Shown here: positions 8,736 to 17,873 of the stretch, piece after piece
Position numbering within the stretch: the stretch's first letter is position 1
Layout: every line of letters starts with the position of its first letter
DNA from: Leptonema sp964619535
GTDB lineage: Bacteria; Spirochaetota; Leptospiria; Leptospirales; Leptonemataceae
Reading direction: 5' to 3'
Assembly (NCBI GenBank): GCA_964619535.1
Contig: CAZUEX010000008.1
Coordinates: 1 to 64,000, forward strand
DNA length: 64,000 nt
Program-made: the position numbers and the translations under genes
Notes under the pieces: model-generated
What the model was told of the DNA's origin: nothing
What the model saw: the letters and a program-made list of their open reading frames with translations, nothing else
Databases searched by the model: none

Positions 8736-9125
8736 ATGGAAAAGATTCTTGGGAAATTTGATGGAGTCATCTACTCTGCCTTCCGCGCCGTGGCCGGATT
8801 TCTGTTCATGCAGCACGGTATTCAAAAGATCTTCGGAGGCCTGGGCGGTACGATGGCTCAATCGTACGCCAGCATGATGGGGCTTGCCGGTTTCATCGAA
8901 CTGATTGCCGGAATCCTTATTATGGTCGGTCTGTTTACGTCCATCGCAGCATTTCTCTCAAGCGGTCTGATGGCGGCAGCCTACTTTCTGGAGCATGCGC
9001 CGAAGGGCTTCTGGCCGGTGCTGAACGGCGGTGAACTGGCGGCTCTATTCTGCTTCGCCTTCCTGTATATGGCCGCTCGCGGCGACGGAACGATCAGCCT
9101 GGGCAGAACCATCCGCCGGGGATAA
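8736..9125 (+). CDS. DoxX family membrane protein
   Basis: Small integral membrane protein of 129 residues with four hydrophobic helices and the DoxX/YphA-type opening (RAVAGFLFMQHGIQKIFGG, GFIELIAGILIMVGLFT). DoxX-family proteins are poorly defined; some are linked to thiol/oxidative stress or quinone use. A moderately spaced GAGG precedes the ATG. It is a single-gene unit with an inverted repeat upstream and a strong hairpin downstream, suggesting independent regulation, perhaps by redox or xenobiotic stress as known for some relatives (inference). Confidence 0.85.
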   Translation: MEKILGKFDGVIYSAFRAVAGFLFMQHGIQKIFGGLGGTMAQSYASMMGLAGFIELIAGILIMVGLFTSIAAFLSSGLMAAAYFLEHAPKGFWPVLNGGELAALFCFAFLYMAARGDGTISLGRTIRRG

Positions 9126-9140
9126 CCAATTCCAGTAGCG

Positions 9141-9168
9141 CGACAGGCACTGCCAGCAGTGCCTGTCG
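9141..9168. terminator. Bidirectional hairpin between convergent doxX and chemoreceptor genes
   Basis: A 12-bp perfect stem (CGACAGGCACTG / CAGTGCCTGTCG) with a 4-base loop. No long U-tract on either side, but the position 16 bases after one stop and 14 bases before the convergent stop fits a shared terminator. Confidence 0.6.
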
Positions 9169-9181
9169 GGAGTGATTGCCG

Positions 9182-9958
9182 TTACTCGTCGTTAATCTGA
9201 AAGCTGGCCACATGGCCGAGCATCTCACGTGCAAGAGCGTCCATCGCCCTGGCCTGTTCATACATCTCCTGCGCTCTTCGAGCCTCTTCGTCCATGATCG
9301 TGCCGACGGTATTGATCTCTCGCGCCACCTCGTCGACGGCGACAAGGTTCTGCTGTATGCTCTTTGAGATTTCCTGCGAAGCGATGGATTGCTCCTGAAT
9401 CGAAGATCCGATCGAGGCCGTGATCTCGTTCAACTTATGGATCATCGTGTCGACTCGACCGATGCTATCCGTGGTAGCCTTTGAATTTCCCTGAATCTCC
9501 TGCACGCGGTCGCGCACATATTGGGCTTCTGACGACGTGCGACCGGCCAGCTCCTTCACCTCAGAGGCGACGACGGCAAAGCCCTTGCCCGCCTCGCCGG
9601 CCGCGGCCGCTTCGATCGACGCATTGAGCGCAAGCAGGTTCGTCTGTTTCGCAATACCCGAAATGGACTCGATCACGGCTTCGGCCTTCTCGGCTGATGC
9701 GGCCATTCCACGGGCAGCTTCGGCGGCCTGGTTGGATAACTTTCCGGATTCGCGATGCACCGTTACCGCCTCTTCCGCCTGGCGGGCGATCTCGCTGATC
9801 GTCGTCGACATCTCGGTAACGGAGCTTGCAGTGTTCTGAAGATTCTGGCTCATCTCCTGGGCGGCGGCGGCGATGGTCGATGACTTCTCATTCAAGGCTC
9901 CGATATCGGATTTCATCTTTTCGCTCGACGACGTCAGGTGGCCGGAACTCTCTTCCAT
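9182..9958 (-). CDS. Chemoreceptor, C-terminal signalling part (downstream of stops and gap)
   Basis: A 258-codon open segment coding for the cytoplasmic signalling domain of a methyl-accepting chemotaxis protein: coiled coil from MEESSGHL and conserved tip motif QTNLLALNASIEAAAAGEAGKGFAVVA... (tip near residues 110-150), ending ...HVASFQINDE. It belongs to the same gene as the N-terminal part at 10113-11115. In the same frame upstream, HAMP-like sequence continues (GEDEIS-LKEYIGVLV-TQVGLIRRIV) but three stop codons interrupt it at 10004-10006, 10034-10036 and 10058-10060. The ATG at 9958 is therefore only the first methionine after the last stop and probably not a real start. Confidence 0.75.
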   Translation of the reverse strand: MEESSGHLTSSSEKMKSDIGALNEKSSTIAAAAQEMSQNLQNTASSVTEMSTTISEIARQAEEAVTVHRESGKLSNQAAEAARGMAASAEKAEAVIESISGIAKQTNLLALNASIEAAAAGEAGKGFAVVASEVKELAGRTSSEAQYVRDRVQEIQGNSKATTDSIGRVDTMIHKLNEITASIGSSIQEQSIASQEISKSIQQNLVAVDEVAREINTVGTIMDEEARRAQEMYEQARAMDALAREMLGHVASFQINDE

Positions 9959-10102
9959 ACTGCGAGCGGCGACGACGATGCGACGGATCAGTCCGACCTG
10001 CGTTTACACAAGTACGCCGATATATTCTTTCAGCTAAGAGATCTCATCTTCGCCGTCTTATGCCATCTCAATCTTAACATTCACGCGAGCGATCTCTGGA
10101 AA

Positions 10103-10112
10103 NNNNNNNNNN
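10103..10112. other. Assembly gap (10 N)
   Basis: Ten undetermined bases inside the HAMP region of the chemoreceptor gene. The flanking protein segments (GRNIV before, EIARVNVKIEMA after) leave room for roughly ten HAMP residues, so the true gap is probably larger than ten bases (inference). Confidence 0.99.
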
Positions 10113-11115
10113 GTACGATGTTGCGCCCGATGCGCGTACCGCCGATGATCGATCCGACAGAAAGAACGGTCACCAGCACGACAAGCGTGATAAAGATCGT
10201 CAGGGCGATACGCTTCTCTGAAGCCGCTCCTTCGATCAGGGCGGTGCTTAACGCCTTCTCGGCCTTGAAAAACAGATCGATGCGCGCGGTGGCCGCATCG
10301 AACCATCGCTCCGCTGAAACGCCCTTATCGTCGAACTCATTCGAGATGGCAATATTGCGATAGCGCTGAACGTCGGCTTCGTCTTCATCTTTCACGTTCG
10401 CGCGAAAGATGCTCTCGGCTTCGACGCCCCCGGCTTTATAAAAAAGCTCTCTGTAGGCGTTCTGTCTTGAGATGACGTCAAAAAACGCCACCTGCATGCC
10501 CGGACCGAATCCGCCGCGGCTGAACGTATTGTTCAGGATGGCGCGCGCCTTCCCTGCATTCTCCTTCATCGAGAGAAAAGCATGAAAGGCGATCACTTTC
10601 AGAGAATACTCGCCGGAGCGCACTTCACGATCCGACTCGAGGATGCCGTCGAGGAAAATCGCAATCGTATCGGTGTAGTATTTAACGACGTCGCTTCCGC
10701 CGATCTTCAAACCGTCTACGGAGGCGCGCATTGTATCAAGCCGTCCAAGAGCATCGACTCCTTTTTCGATGGCTCGTTTCATGTCGGCCGATTCGGTTTC
10801 AAAGCTCGATAAGAAGTTCTCGAGATTGCGTCGCTTCTCGTCCGTATCCTTTCGCTGTGATGTGAGTTCCGAACGGAAAGATTTGCCTTCACTGCCGAGA
10901 AAACCCGATGACAGGCCTCGTTCTTTTTGCAGCTCATGAATCAATTCGCTGGAATAGGAGGCAAACTCGATAATCGAGTTCAGTCGATTCATGTCGCGGA
11001 TGACGCTCCATTCCGAGATAAGAAGATAGGCCGATAAAACGAGAAGTCCGCCGACGGCGGGCGCCAGACTGAGAAGAAACTTCTTCCTTATATTGATGCG
11101 CGATAGAAAATCCAT
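10113..11115 (-). CDS. Chemoreceptor, N-terminal sensor part with NIT domain
   Basis: N-terminal half of the chemoreceptor whose signalling half lies at 9182-9958. The ATG at 11115 (MDFLSRINIRKKF) is chosen because GAGG lies 6 bases upstream; a TTG at 11166 would add 17 residues. TM1 about 15-35, then a long periplasmic helical domain with ELQKERGLSSGFLGS, the signature of the NIT (nitrate/nitrite-sensing) domain, then TM2 (IALTIFITLVVLVTVLSVGSIIGG) just before the assembly gap. The receptor probably senses an oxyanion or small ligand through NIT; in characterised NIT proteins the ligand is nitrate or nitrite. The gene is disrupted here by the gap and the stops beyond it. Confidence 0.8.
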
Positions 11116-11241
11116 GAACTCCCTCGATGGCCGCAAAACGGCCTTTTTGTAGTATCGACTCTTCAACTGACGATCTGCAGAAGAAAATGTCGCAGGTTTT
11201 TTAACCTTCGAGGCTACGGAAACCCGCGCCTCTCCTGCGCT

Positions 11242-11811
11242 CTATTTAGCCCGACTTCGCAGGCGTCTTTGCAGGCCCTTGCGACCCGGCAAAAAGATGC
11301 CCTCTTCTGAAAGGCGGACGTCTTCGACGGAATAGAACGCCCCCGGATTATGCAGGCCGATCAACTGCACCACTTCGGGCAGACGACTGCGATCAATCAC
11401 ACTGAAAAGAATCTGTACAGGGCCGCGAGCCCCCCGCCCCGTCACGATCGTTACGCCGAATCCCGCCTCTCTTAAGGCGGTGGGCAATCCCGTTTTCTCG
11501 CGTTTTGTGATAATGCGCACAACCTGTCGGCCGATGGCCAGACGCGATTCGATATAGACGCCGGTCAGGTTGCCCATCGTAAAGCCTGCGGCGTATCCAA
11601 CGTAGATCGTCCACGGCGGATCGCCGATCAGCACCTGACGGACGGCGATAAGCCAGATAAGAACCTCGAAGAATCCGAAAAGCGGCGCCAGAAAGCGACT
11701 TCCGCGAGCGATAAAGACGATGCGTAAGGTGCCGGCTGATACATCGAGCACCCTGGCAAAGAAAATCAGAAGCGGTATAACAACGTATTCGTAGACTTCA
11801 GACGACATCAC
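11242..11811 (-). CDS. UPF0316 membrane protein (DUF5698-DUF2179)
   Basis: A 189-residue protein with the two-domain layout of the UPF0316 family: three N-terminal membrane helices (DUF5698; LLIFFARVLDVSAGTLRIVFIARG, EVLIWLIAVRQVL, IYVGYAAGFTMGNLTGV) and a cytoplasmic DUF2179 domain (about 115-175, GVTIVTGRGARGPVQILFSVIDR). DUF2179 domains are thought to bind small ligands, but no function is established. It follows polA on the same strand with a hairpin between them. The ATG used is at 11811; a second ATG lies one codon downstream. Confidence 0.88.
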   Translation of the reverse strand: MMSSEVYEYVVIPLLIFFARVLDVSAGTLRIVFIARGSRFLAPLFGFFEVLIWLIAVRQVLIGDPPWTIYVGYAAGFTMGNLTGVYIESRLAIGRQVVRIITKREKTGLPTALREAGFGVTIVTGRGARGPVQILFSVIDRSRLPEVVQLIGLHNPGAFYSVEDVRLSEEGIFLPGRKGLQRRLRSRAK

Positions 11812-11858
11812 TGCTCTCCAGATTCGCTATGCGGATAGAATGCGCGGCAAACGACAGA

Positions 11859-11908
11859 GGTTTCAAGCCGGATTAAGAGCCTCCGGGTAAGAGCTCTTAT
11901 TGGAAACC
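11859..11908 (-). terminator. Imperfect hairpin just downstream of polA
   Basis: Nested inverted repeats, outer GGTTTC/GAAACC and inner TAAGAGC/GCTCTTA, start two bases after the polA stop. There is no U-tract, so it could be a weak terminator or an mRNA-stabilising structure before the UPF0316 gene. Confidence 0.35.
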
Positions 11909-11909
11909 C

Positions 11910-14750
11910 TTAATGCGCCTCGTCCCAGTTTGCTCCGCGGCCGCCATCGACACGAAGCGGCACCTTAAGCTTCATGGCCGACTCCATCTCGCCGCGGGCA
12001 AGCGCTTCGACGGCGTCGGCCTCATCAGGCGGAACATCGAAAAGCAGCTCATCATGGACCTGTAGAATCAGACGGCCTCGATAGCCAGCGGCCTTCATCT
12101 TCTCGTGAATCCGTATCATGGCAATCTTGATGATATCGGCACTGGTTCCCTGTACAGGAGTATTTACGGCAATGCGGGCCGCCCCTTCCCTGCGAAAACG
12201 GTTCGTGGAGTTAATGTCAAGGACCTGACGCCGTCGACCGCTCAGCGTTTGCACGTATCCATGTTTTTCAGCAAAGGCCGTCATCTCTTCCATATATCGT
12301 TTAACACCCGGATAACCCTCGAAGAATCGATCGATATAGGCCTGGGCCATGTCGCGCGGAATACCAAGATTCTGTGACAGACCAAAGGCCGTAACCCCAT
12401 AGATGATGGAGAAATTCACAGTCTTGGCCTGGGCCCTCATATCGGGCGTTACCTTTTCTTCAGGCACGCCAAACAGGGCCGATGCCGTTCTGCTGTGAAT
12501 GTCCAGATCATGTGCAAAGGCCTCGACCAATGCACTGTCGCCGGCATAGTGGGCCATGATCCTTAGTTCAATCTGCGAATAATCAAGTGAAAGCAGCACA
12601 TTGCCACGCTCCGGAATAAAGCCACGGCGGATGGCACGTCCTGTTTCTTCACGAATCGGAATATTCTGCAGATTGGGATCATTCGACGAAAGCCTACCCG
12701 TAGCGGCTATGGTCTGCGAAAAGTTCGTATGCAGACGACCCGTTTGTGGATTCAACATCAGAGGCAGGGCGTCGACGTATGTGCTTTTCAGTTTTGTGTA
12801 TTTGCGATGCTCCAGCAGATAGTCTACAACAGGATGCAGTCCGCGAAGCCCTTCCAGCACAGACTGGTCGGTGGAGTAACCGGTCTTTGTCTTTTTTTCT
12901 GCAGGGAGTTTCATTTTTTCGAAGAGAACAACCTGCAGCTCTTTCGTTGATTGAATGTTAAATTCCGTTCCCGACTCTTCGTAGATCTTCTGTTCCAGGA
13001 AGCGAATCTTCTTCTCGTATTCTTTTGACAGGCGAGCAAAGTACGGTGCATCGATGGCAACGCCGGCAATCTCCATGTCGGCCAGCACATCGATCAAAGG
13101 AATCTCGATCGTATCATGCACCCTGTCAAGCTTCTCCTTCTTGAGGCGAGGAGACAGAATGTTATACAGGCGATACGTAATATCGGCATCCTCGCAGGAA
13201 TACGTGCTCACCGTTTCTGGATCTACCTGATCCAGTGTAACCTGCTTGCGACCACTGCCTGCAACATCCGAATACTTGATGGTATCGTACTGTAGATGAG
13301 CAATGGCCATATCATCCATGTTATGACCGCGAACATTGGGATTCATCAGATACGAGGCAATCATCGTATCGAATCCTATCGTCGGCAGGGTTATTCCATG
13401 ACGCTTGAGAATCACATGGTCGTATTTGATATTCTGCCCGAAGTACTTTCGCTTCGGATTCTCAAGCAGCTCCTTCAAAAGCGGCCGCGCCTCTTCAAGC
13501 GGAATGCCCTTTTGTTGAAACAAAGAGGCCTCCGGAGGCAAAGCAATGTAGCGAGCCACATACGGACCGGGTGAAACGGCAATGCCCACAAGGGCTGCCT
13601 GTGTTGGGCGAACCCCTGTGGTCTCCGTATCCACACAGAGCATCTTGCAGGATTTCAACTCTTTCACAAGCTCCTGCAATGCCTCCATCGTATCGATCAG
13701 GCGGTAGTCTACTTTATCAGCATCATACCGGGCCAGGCCTGTCTGCGCTTCTTCTCCCTTTTCGTCGTCCTGTTTTCTGGCTGATTTTTTCGTAGATTTT
13801 TTTACAGACTTCTTCGCAGAGCCACGCTCTCCTGCATGGGGTTTCGCTTCAGGGTCCTCGGATTTTCGATAGGCCTTCAGCAGCTCCTGATAGATCTGTC
13901 TGTAGCCGCGCTGCAAAAAGAGCTGCATCACCTCTTCGCTGACGAAATCAGGGGTTCGTAGCGTTTCCTCATCGAGCTCTTTTACCAGCCCCAGGTCCGT
14001 CCGGATGGTGACAAGATCCAGGGAAAGATATACGTTTTCGCGACTGGTTTCGAGCTTTTTGCGTAAACCATCGGGCTTGATGGCATCCAGGTTCTTGTAA
14101 ATGCGATCAATACTGCCATATTCTGATATCAGCTTTGCTGCGGACTTCGGCCCGATCCCTCTGGCGCCGGGGATGTTATCGGCAGAATCTCCCACCAGGG
14201 CCATGTAGTCGGGAATCTGCTTTACGTCGACACCGAGCTCAGACTGCACCCACTCCGGATCGATCTCGATAAACTCGCTTACCCCCTTGGTGCCGCGAAG
14301 CATGTGTACATTCTTGCTCAGAAGTTGAAAGCAGTCCTTATCGCCGGTAAGAAGCAGAATGCGCTGCTTTTTGCCGAAACGGGCTGCAAGCGATCCCATG
14401 ATGTCATCGGCCTCGTAGCCGGGCAATATCAGGGCAGGAAAGCCAACCTCCTTCAACATCTGTTTAATCTCATCAATCTGGTAACGCAGATCTTCTGGCA
14501 TCGGAGATCGATGAGCCTTGTAATCGGCATACAGTTCGTTACGAAACGTCGGGCCTGACGGATCCCATGTGACGGCCGTTCTGACAGGACGATGGCTTTG
14601 CAGTAATTTAAAGAACATTCGAAAAAAGCCATGTATGGCTCCGGTGGGCTGTCCCTCTGCATTCAGCAGATTGTGGCCGGAAATGGCATAATAGGCTCTG
14701 TAGGCCAGGGCATGGGCGTCAACGACGAGCAAATCGGTCTTTCCTGACAT
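11910..14750 (-). CDS. polA: DNA polymerase I
   Basis: Replication/repair polymerase, 946 residues, that removes RNA primers and fills gaps. The N-terminal 5'-3' flap nuclease (1-290) has LVVDAHALAYRAYYA and YEADDIMG. The 3'-5' proofreading exonuclease (about 345-520) keeps its metal-binding DTETTG motif, unlike many bacterial PolA proteins where it is lost. The polymerase domain has DYSQIELRIMAHYAGD (motif A), RAQAKTVNFSIIYG (O helix, motif B) and LQVHDELLFDVP (motif C). An unusual lysine-rich linker with KKS repeats (AKKSVKKSTKKSARK, about residues 305-325) joins the first two enzyme domains; it resembles the tail of the small protein at 20969-21241. It starts at ATG 14750 with no obvious ribosome site. 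Confidence 0.97.
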   Translation of the reverse strand: MSGKTDLLVVDAHALAYRAYYAISGHNLLNAEGQPTGAIHGFFRMFFKLLQSHRPVRTAVTWDPSGPTFRNELYADYKAHRSPMPEDLRYQIDEIKQMLKEVGFPALILPGYEADDIMGSLAARFGKKQRILLLTGDKDCFQLLSKNVHMLRGTKGVSEFIEIDPEWVQSELGVDVKQIPDYMALVGDSADNIPGARGIGPKSAAKLISEYGSIDRIYKNLDAIKPDGLRKKLETSRENVYLSLDLVTIRTDLGLVKELDEETLRTPDFVSEEVMQLFLQRGYRQIYQELLKAYRKSEDPEAKPHAGERGSAKKSVKKSTKKSARKQDDEKGEEAQTGLARYDADKVDYRLIDTMEALQELVKELKSCKMLCVDTETTGVRPTQAALVGIAVSPGPYVARYIALPPEASLFQQKGIPLEEARPLLKELLENPKRKYFGQNIKYDHVILKRHGITLPTIGFDTMIASYLMNPNVRGHNMDDMAIAHLQYDTIKYSDVAGSGRKQVTLDQVDPETVSTYSCEDADITYRLYNILSPRLKKEKLDRVHDTIEIPLIDVLADMEIAGVAIDAPYFARLSKEYEKKIRFLEQKIYEESGTEFNIQSTKELQVVLFEKMKLPAEKKTKTGYSTDQSVLEGLRGLHPVVDYLLEHRKYTKLKSTYVDALPLMLNPQTGRLHTNFSQTIAATGRLSSNDPNLQNIPIREETGRAIRRGFIPERGNVLLSLDYSQIELRIMAHYAGDSALVEAFAHDLDIHSRTASALFGVPEEKVTPDMRAQAKTVNFSIIYGVTAFGLSQNLGIPRDMAQAYIDRFFEGYPGVKRYMEEMTAFAEKHGYVQTLSGRRRQVLDINSTNRFRREGAARIAVNTPVQGTSADIIKIAMIRIHEKMKAAGYRGRLILQVHDELLFDVPPDEADAVEALARGEMESAMKLKVPLRVDGGRGANWDEAH

Positions 14751-14793
14751 GTGAACGGAATGCGTCGGACGAAGAGACTGTCATTCAATATTC

Positions 14794-14822
14794 TTGACAG
14801 ACAGCCGAAATGCGTTTTTTGT
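14794..14822 (+). promoter_or_regulatory. Candidate promoter for the STAS-trpC pair
   Basis: TTGACA (14794-14799), 17 bases, then TTTTGT; the -35 is perfect but the -10 is poor. It lies about 50 bases before the TTG start of the STAS gene, in the divergent region shared with polA. Confidence 0.35.
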
Positions 14823-14870
14823 AACCCACACCGCCTCGGCTCCGAAGCGGTTTCCTGAAGAGGTGCCATC

Positions 14871-15200
14871 TTGCTAAAGAATAAAAAAGTTGATGATAAA
14901 CTGGTCGTTTACCTGGAAGGCCGGCTGGACGTAACCGTTGCCACAGAAGTGGAAGAGCAGCTGATCAAACTGATCGACGACGAAGGCGAAAAACATATCA
15001 TTCTGAACCTGGAGCAGGTGGAGTATATGAGCTCCTCCGGTTTTCGCGCCTGTATTGCCATACTCCGGAAACTGAAACAGCGTGAAGGCTCGCTGAAGCT
15101 GTGCAGCATCCGTCCCTCTGTAAAGAGGATCTTCGATGTTATCGAACTGACCTCGCTCTTCGATATCTACGAAACCGAAGAAGCCGCTTTGCAAGCCTGA
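14871..15200 (+). CDS. STAS-domain anti-sigma factor antagonist
   Basis: A 109-residue single STAS domain of the SpoIIAA/RsbV type, which frees a sigma factor or other target by binding an anti-sigma kinase in its unphosphorylated state. The phosphorylatable serine lies in the MSSSGFRA motif (about residue 51). The start is TTG, supported by AGAGG 7 bases upstream; no ATG or GTG is better placed. trpC begins 2 bases after the stop, so the two are probably co-transcribed, an odd metabolic partner. Neither an anti-sigma kinase nor a sigma factor is adjacent; the SpoIIE phosphatase at 51298-53268 is a possible distant member of the same type of circuit (inference). Confidence 0.9.
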   Translation: MLKNKKVDDKLVVYLEGRLDVTVATEVEEQLIKLIDDEGEKHIILNLEQVEYMSSSGFRACIAILRKLKQREGSLKLCSIRPSVKRIFDVIELTSLFDIYETEEAALQA

Positions 15201-15201
15201 C

Positions 15202-16014
15202 ATGGGCCTGCTGGATCGCATTGTAGCCACAAAGGCAGAGGAGCACCGCCGTTTTCTGGCCGGCCTTTCGAACCCCGATGCCTACAGGGCCTCGGTGCAG
15301 GCAGATCTCAGACCGGCCGGTCGCTTTGTCGATGCACTGCGTCGCAACAAACTGCCTGCGTCCAACCTGGCCGTCATTGCAGAATGCAAGAAGGCCAGCC
15401 CTTCCAGCGGTCTGATTCGTGCTGACTACGATGCCACGGCCATTGCAAACACGTATCGTTCGCTTGGAGCAGCGGCCTGCTCCGTTCTGACAGATGCCAC
15501 GTATTTCCAGGGGTCGCTTGCCGACATAGAAAGCGTGGCGGCCGCCGGTATCGTGGCCCTGCGCAAGGACTTCATCCTTTACGAAGAGCAGATCTTTGAG
15601 GCCGCTCGCGTCGGGGCCTCTGCCGTTTTGCTGATCGTTCGGCTGCTCGATGACAGCCGCCTGCGTGCCCTGCTTGAAACGGCCAAATCCCTGCATCTTG
15701 ACGTGCTTGTAGAAACGCATGATGCGGAGGAGGTTCGCCGTGCCGTTGATGCAGGCGCTCCATGCATCGGTATCAACCACCGCAACCTGGATACGCTGGC
15801 CATGGACCTGTCTCTCACAGAAGAGTATGCCCCGCTCGTTCGACAGCGAAATCCCGATGCGCTGATTGTGGCAGAGTCGGGCATTGAAGATCCTGCCGTT
15901 CTGAAACGGCTGGAGGGTCTTGCCGATGCCGTCCTGATCGGTACCTATTTCATGAAACAGCCTGACATCGCTGCCGCCTGGCATCGGCTTTTTGGCGTCC
16001 GTCAGGTCACCTGA
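15202..16014 (+). CDS. trpC: Indole-3-glycerol-phosphate synthase
   Basis: TIM-barrel enzyme of tryptophan synthesis (270 residues) that converts carboxyphenylamino-deoxyribulose-phosphate to indole-3-glycerol phosphate. Family motifs are present in order: AECKKASPSSG (usually AEIKKxSPSxG), LTDATYFQGS, LRKDFI with the catalytic lysine, GINHRNLDT and VAESGI near the phosphate-binding end. It stands alone, with no other trp genes nearby, so the pathway is dispersed. It follows the STAS gene by 2 bases, and its last 13 bases overlap the convergent dehydrogenase gene. Confidence 0.95.
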   Translation: MGLLDRIVATKAEEHRRFLAGLSNPDAYRASVQADLRPAGRFVDALRRNKLPASNLAVIAECKKASPSSGLIRADYDATAIANTYRSLGAAACSVLTDATYFQGSLADIESVAAAGIVALRKDFILYEEQIFEAARVGASAVLLIVRLLDDSRLRALLETAKSLHLDVLVETHDAEEVRRAVDAGAPCIGINHRNLDTLAMDLSLTEEYAPLVRQRNPDALIVAESGIEDPAVLKRLEGLADAVLIGTYFMKQPDIAAAWHRLFGVRQVT

Positions 16015-16793
16015 GCCTTGCGCACCACACGGGCCAGCAAACCGGGAGCGAAACGGCTGAGATAAACGCCCAGACGCTCCTTCGCACCGGCAATGACGGA
16101 CTCGTTTTCTCCTTTTTCAATCGAACGCAGAATACGCCGTGCAAGCTCGGCCGGATCCATACCGGCAGCCGTCGATGCATCCATCGTTCCCTGCGGCTGC
16201 CCGGATGCGGTCAGTGCATTCAGGGAAACGCTCGTACGTACATAACCGGGCAGGATGATCGTCACTCCGATGCCTTCGTCATATAGCTCTGCACGCAGGG
16301 CATCATAATAGCCCATCAACGCATGCTTGGAGGCAGCATAGCCGGAGCGAAGGGGAGTGGCCACCCTGCCCGTCACGCTGCTGACCACGACGATGCGAGA
16401 GCCTCTGCCCATCAATGGCAGGGCCTGACGCGTCAGCTCCACCGTACCGAAAAAGTTCGTCTCGAAGATACGTCTGATTACGGCCAGGTCCGTGTCTTTT
16501 GCAAGGGACCTCTGACTGATACCGCCGTTGTTTACGAGGATATCCAGGCCTCCCCATTTCCTTTTAACGGCCTCAACGGCCGCAGCGAAGCCAGCGGACT
16601 CTGTCAGGTCCAGGGGGACGATCAGGGATCGATCTTCGGACAGGGATGCTTCGCGCTGCACCCGCTCCAGCTCCTCTTTGCGACGCGCAGAAAGGACCAC
16701 ATTGGCATGACGCTGCGCAAAGGCATGTACCAGGGCTTCTCCGATTCCTGAAGATGCTCCTGTAATCCAGACGGTTTTATTTTCAAATGACAT
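16002..16793 (-). CDS. Short-chain dehydrogenase/reductase
   Basis: Classical SDR of 263 residues, cytosolic and NAD(P)-dependent. Seen: cofactor motif TGASSGIG (11-18), NNGG (instead of NNAG), catalytic serine in VVSSVTGR and the YAASK pair (Y and K of YxxxK). RKEELERV after beta-2 has the basic residues usual for NADP preference. The overall look is close to the DHRS7/YqjQ-like group acting on lipids or ketones, but the substrate cannot be predicted. Its 3' end overlaps trpC by 13 bases in convergent orientation. It starts at ATG 16793. Confidence 0.92.
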   Translation of the reverse strand: MSFENKTVWITGASSGIGEALVHAFAQRHANVVLSARRKEELERVQREASLSEDRSLIVPLDLTESAGFAAAVEAVKRKWGGLDILVNNGGISQRSLAKDTDLAVIRRIFETNFFGTVELTRQALPLMGRGSRIVVVSSVTGRVATPLRSGYAASKHALMGYYDALRAELYDEGIGVTIILPGYVRTSVSLNALTASGQPQGTMDASTAAGMDPAELARRILRSIEKGENESVIAGAKERLGVYLSRFAPGLLARVVRKAQVT

Positions 16794-16967
16794 GGGTATT
16801 TTCCTGTAAACTGTTCGGCCTGCGCAGACATACTAATGCCACTGATTGCCTGTCTGCAAGCACAGTTCTATTCCCGGTAACCGGGGCAGAAAAAAATAAA
16901 TGCTTGCCGAAACTCCGGAATCATTACTACCCTTCTGCGATTACCGCCCAAAGACAAAGAGGTTCCC

Positions 16968-17858
16968 ATGCAAGAGAGTGTTCTGACGAAGATTTTCCTC
17001 CCCCTTTCCCTTGGCATCATCATGTTCGGGATGGGTCTGAGCCTGACCGTGCAGGATTTTCGCCGTATTTTTCAGTTTCCTGGCGCCGTGCTGCTTGGCC
17101 TTGTCAACCAGATCATTATCCTTCCGCTTCTGGCCTTTGGCATTGCCAACACCTTTCATCTAAGCCCTGAACATGCCGTTGGACTGATGATTCTCGCTGT
17201 CTGTCCCGGCGGGGCCACGTCGAACCTGATCACGCATCTTTCTCGAGGTAACGTCGCCCTTTCGATTACACTGACGGCTTTTTCGAGCACCATCACCCTT
17301 TTTACGATTCCCTTTCTCGTGAATTTTTCGCTCGATCATTTTCTCAACCGGTCGCAACCGATCCATCTTCCCGTCCTGGAAACGATGGCGCAGATCTCTG
17401 CTGTAACGCTGCTTCCGGTGATCATCGGCATGTTCGTACACCGACGCTATCCGGCCTTAACGCACCGCACGGAGGGGATGGTGCGGAAGATCTCTGCCCT
17501 CCTGCTTGCCGTCATTGTACTGGCAGCCATTCTCAAAGAACGGCATCATCTCGTGGAATCGTTCCTTGCCGTTGGACCGGCCTCGCTTGCCTTAAACGTG
17601 GGTAGTCTGCTCATCGGAATGGCTTCTGCAAAGCTGCTGCTGCACGATCTGAAACAGAGCATCTCCATTGCCGTTGAATCAGGCATTCAAAACGGAGCCC
17701 TTGGCATTACCATTGCCGCCACACTGTTGCAGGAGCCGGCCATGGCCATCCCGCCTGCCATCTACAGCCTGGTGATGTTTCTTGTGGGCTTTGTTGCCAT
17801 CGCCCTGTTCAGCAGAATGGTACAGCGCGCAGAGCAGTATGAGTTAGCAGGGGCTTAG
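16968..17858 (+). CDS. Bile acid:sodium symporter family (BASS) transporter
   Basis: A 296-residue membrane protein with nine to ten helices and BASS/SBF family landmarks: GIIMFGMGLSLTVQDF at the first crossover, CPGGATSNLITHLSRGN in helix 4 (sodium-site region) and VESGIQNGALGITIAATLL in helix 9. These carriers import organic anions such as keto acids or pantoate with sodium; bile acids are not the expected bacterial substrate. AAAGAGG lies 6 bases before the ATG. A bidirectional hairpin follows. Confidence 0.92.
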   Translation: MQESVLTKIFLPLSLGIIMFGMGLSLTVQDFRRIFQFPGAVLLGLVNQIIILPLLAFGIANTFHLSPEHAVGLMILAVCPGGATSNLITHLSRGNVALSITLTAFSSTITLFTIPFLVNFSLDHFLNRSQPIHLPVLETMAQISAVTLLPVIIGMFVHRRYPALTHRTEGMVRKISALLLAVIVLAAILKERHHLVESFLAVGPASLALNVGSLLIGMASAKLLLHDLKQSISIAVESGIQNGALGITIAATLLQEPAMAIPPAIYSLVMFLVGFVAIALFSRMVQRAEQYELAGA

Positions 17859-17873
17859 GCTGCTCCGCTTGCG

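Noticed and set aside
9182..11115. Treating the chemoreceptor halves as two separate genes
   Set aside because: HAMP sequence continues through the stops and gap in one frame, so a single interrupted gene is simpler.
11859..11908. tRNA or riboswitch in the stem-rich gap after polA
   Set aside because: No cloverleaf arms, T-loop sequence or known riboswitch core; only nested hairpin arms.
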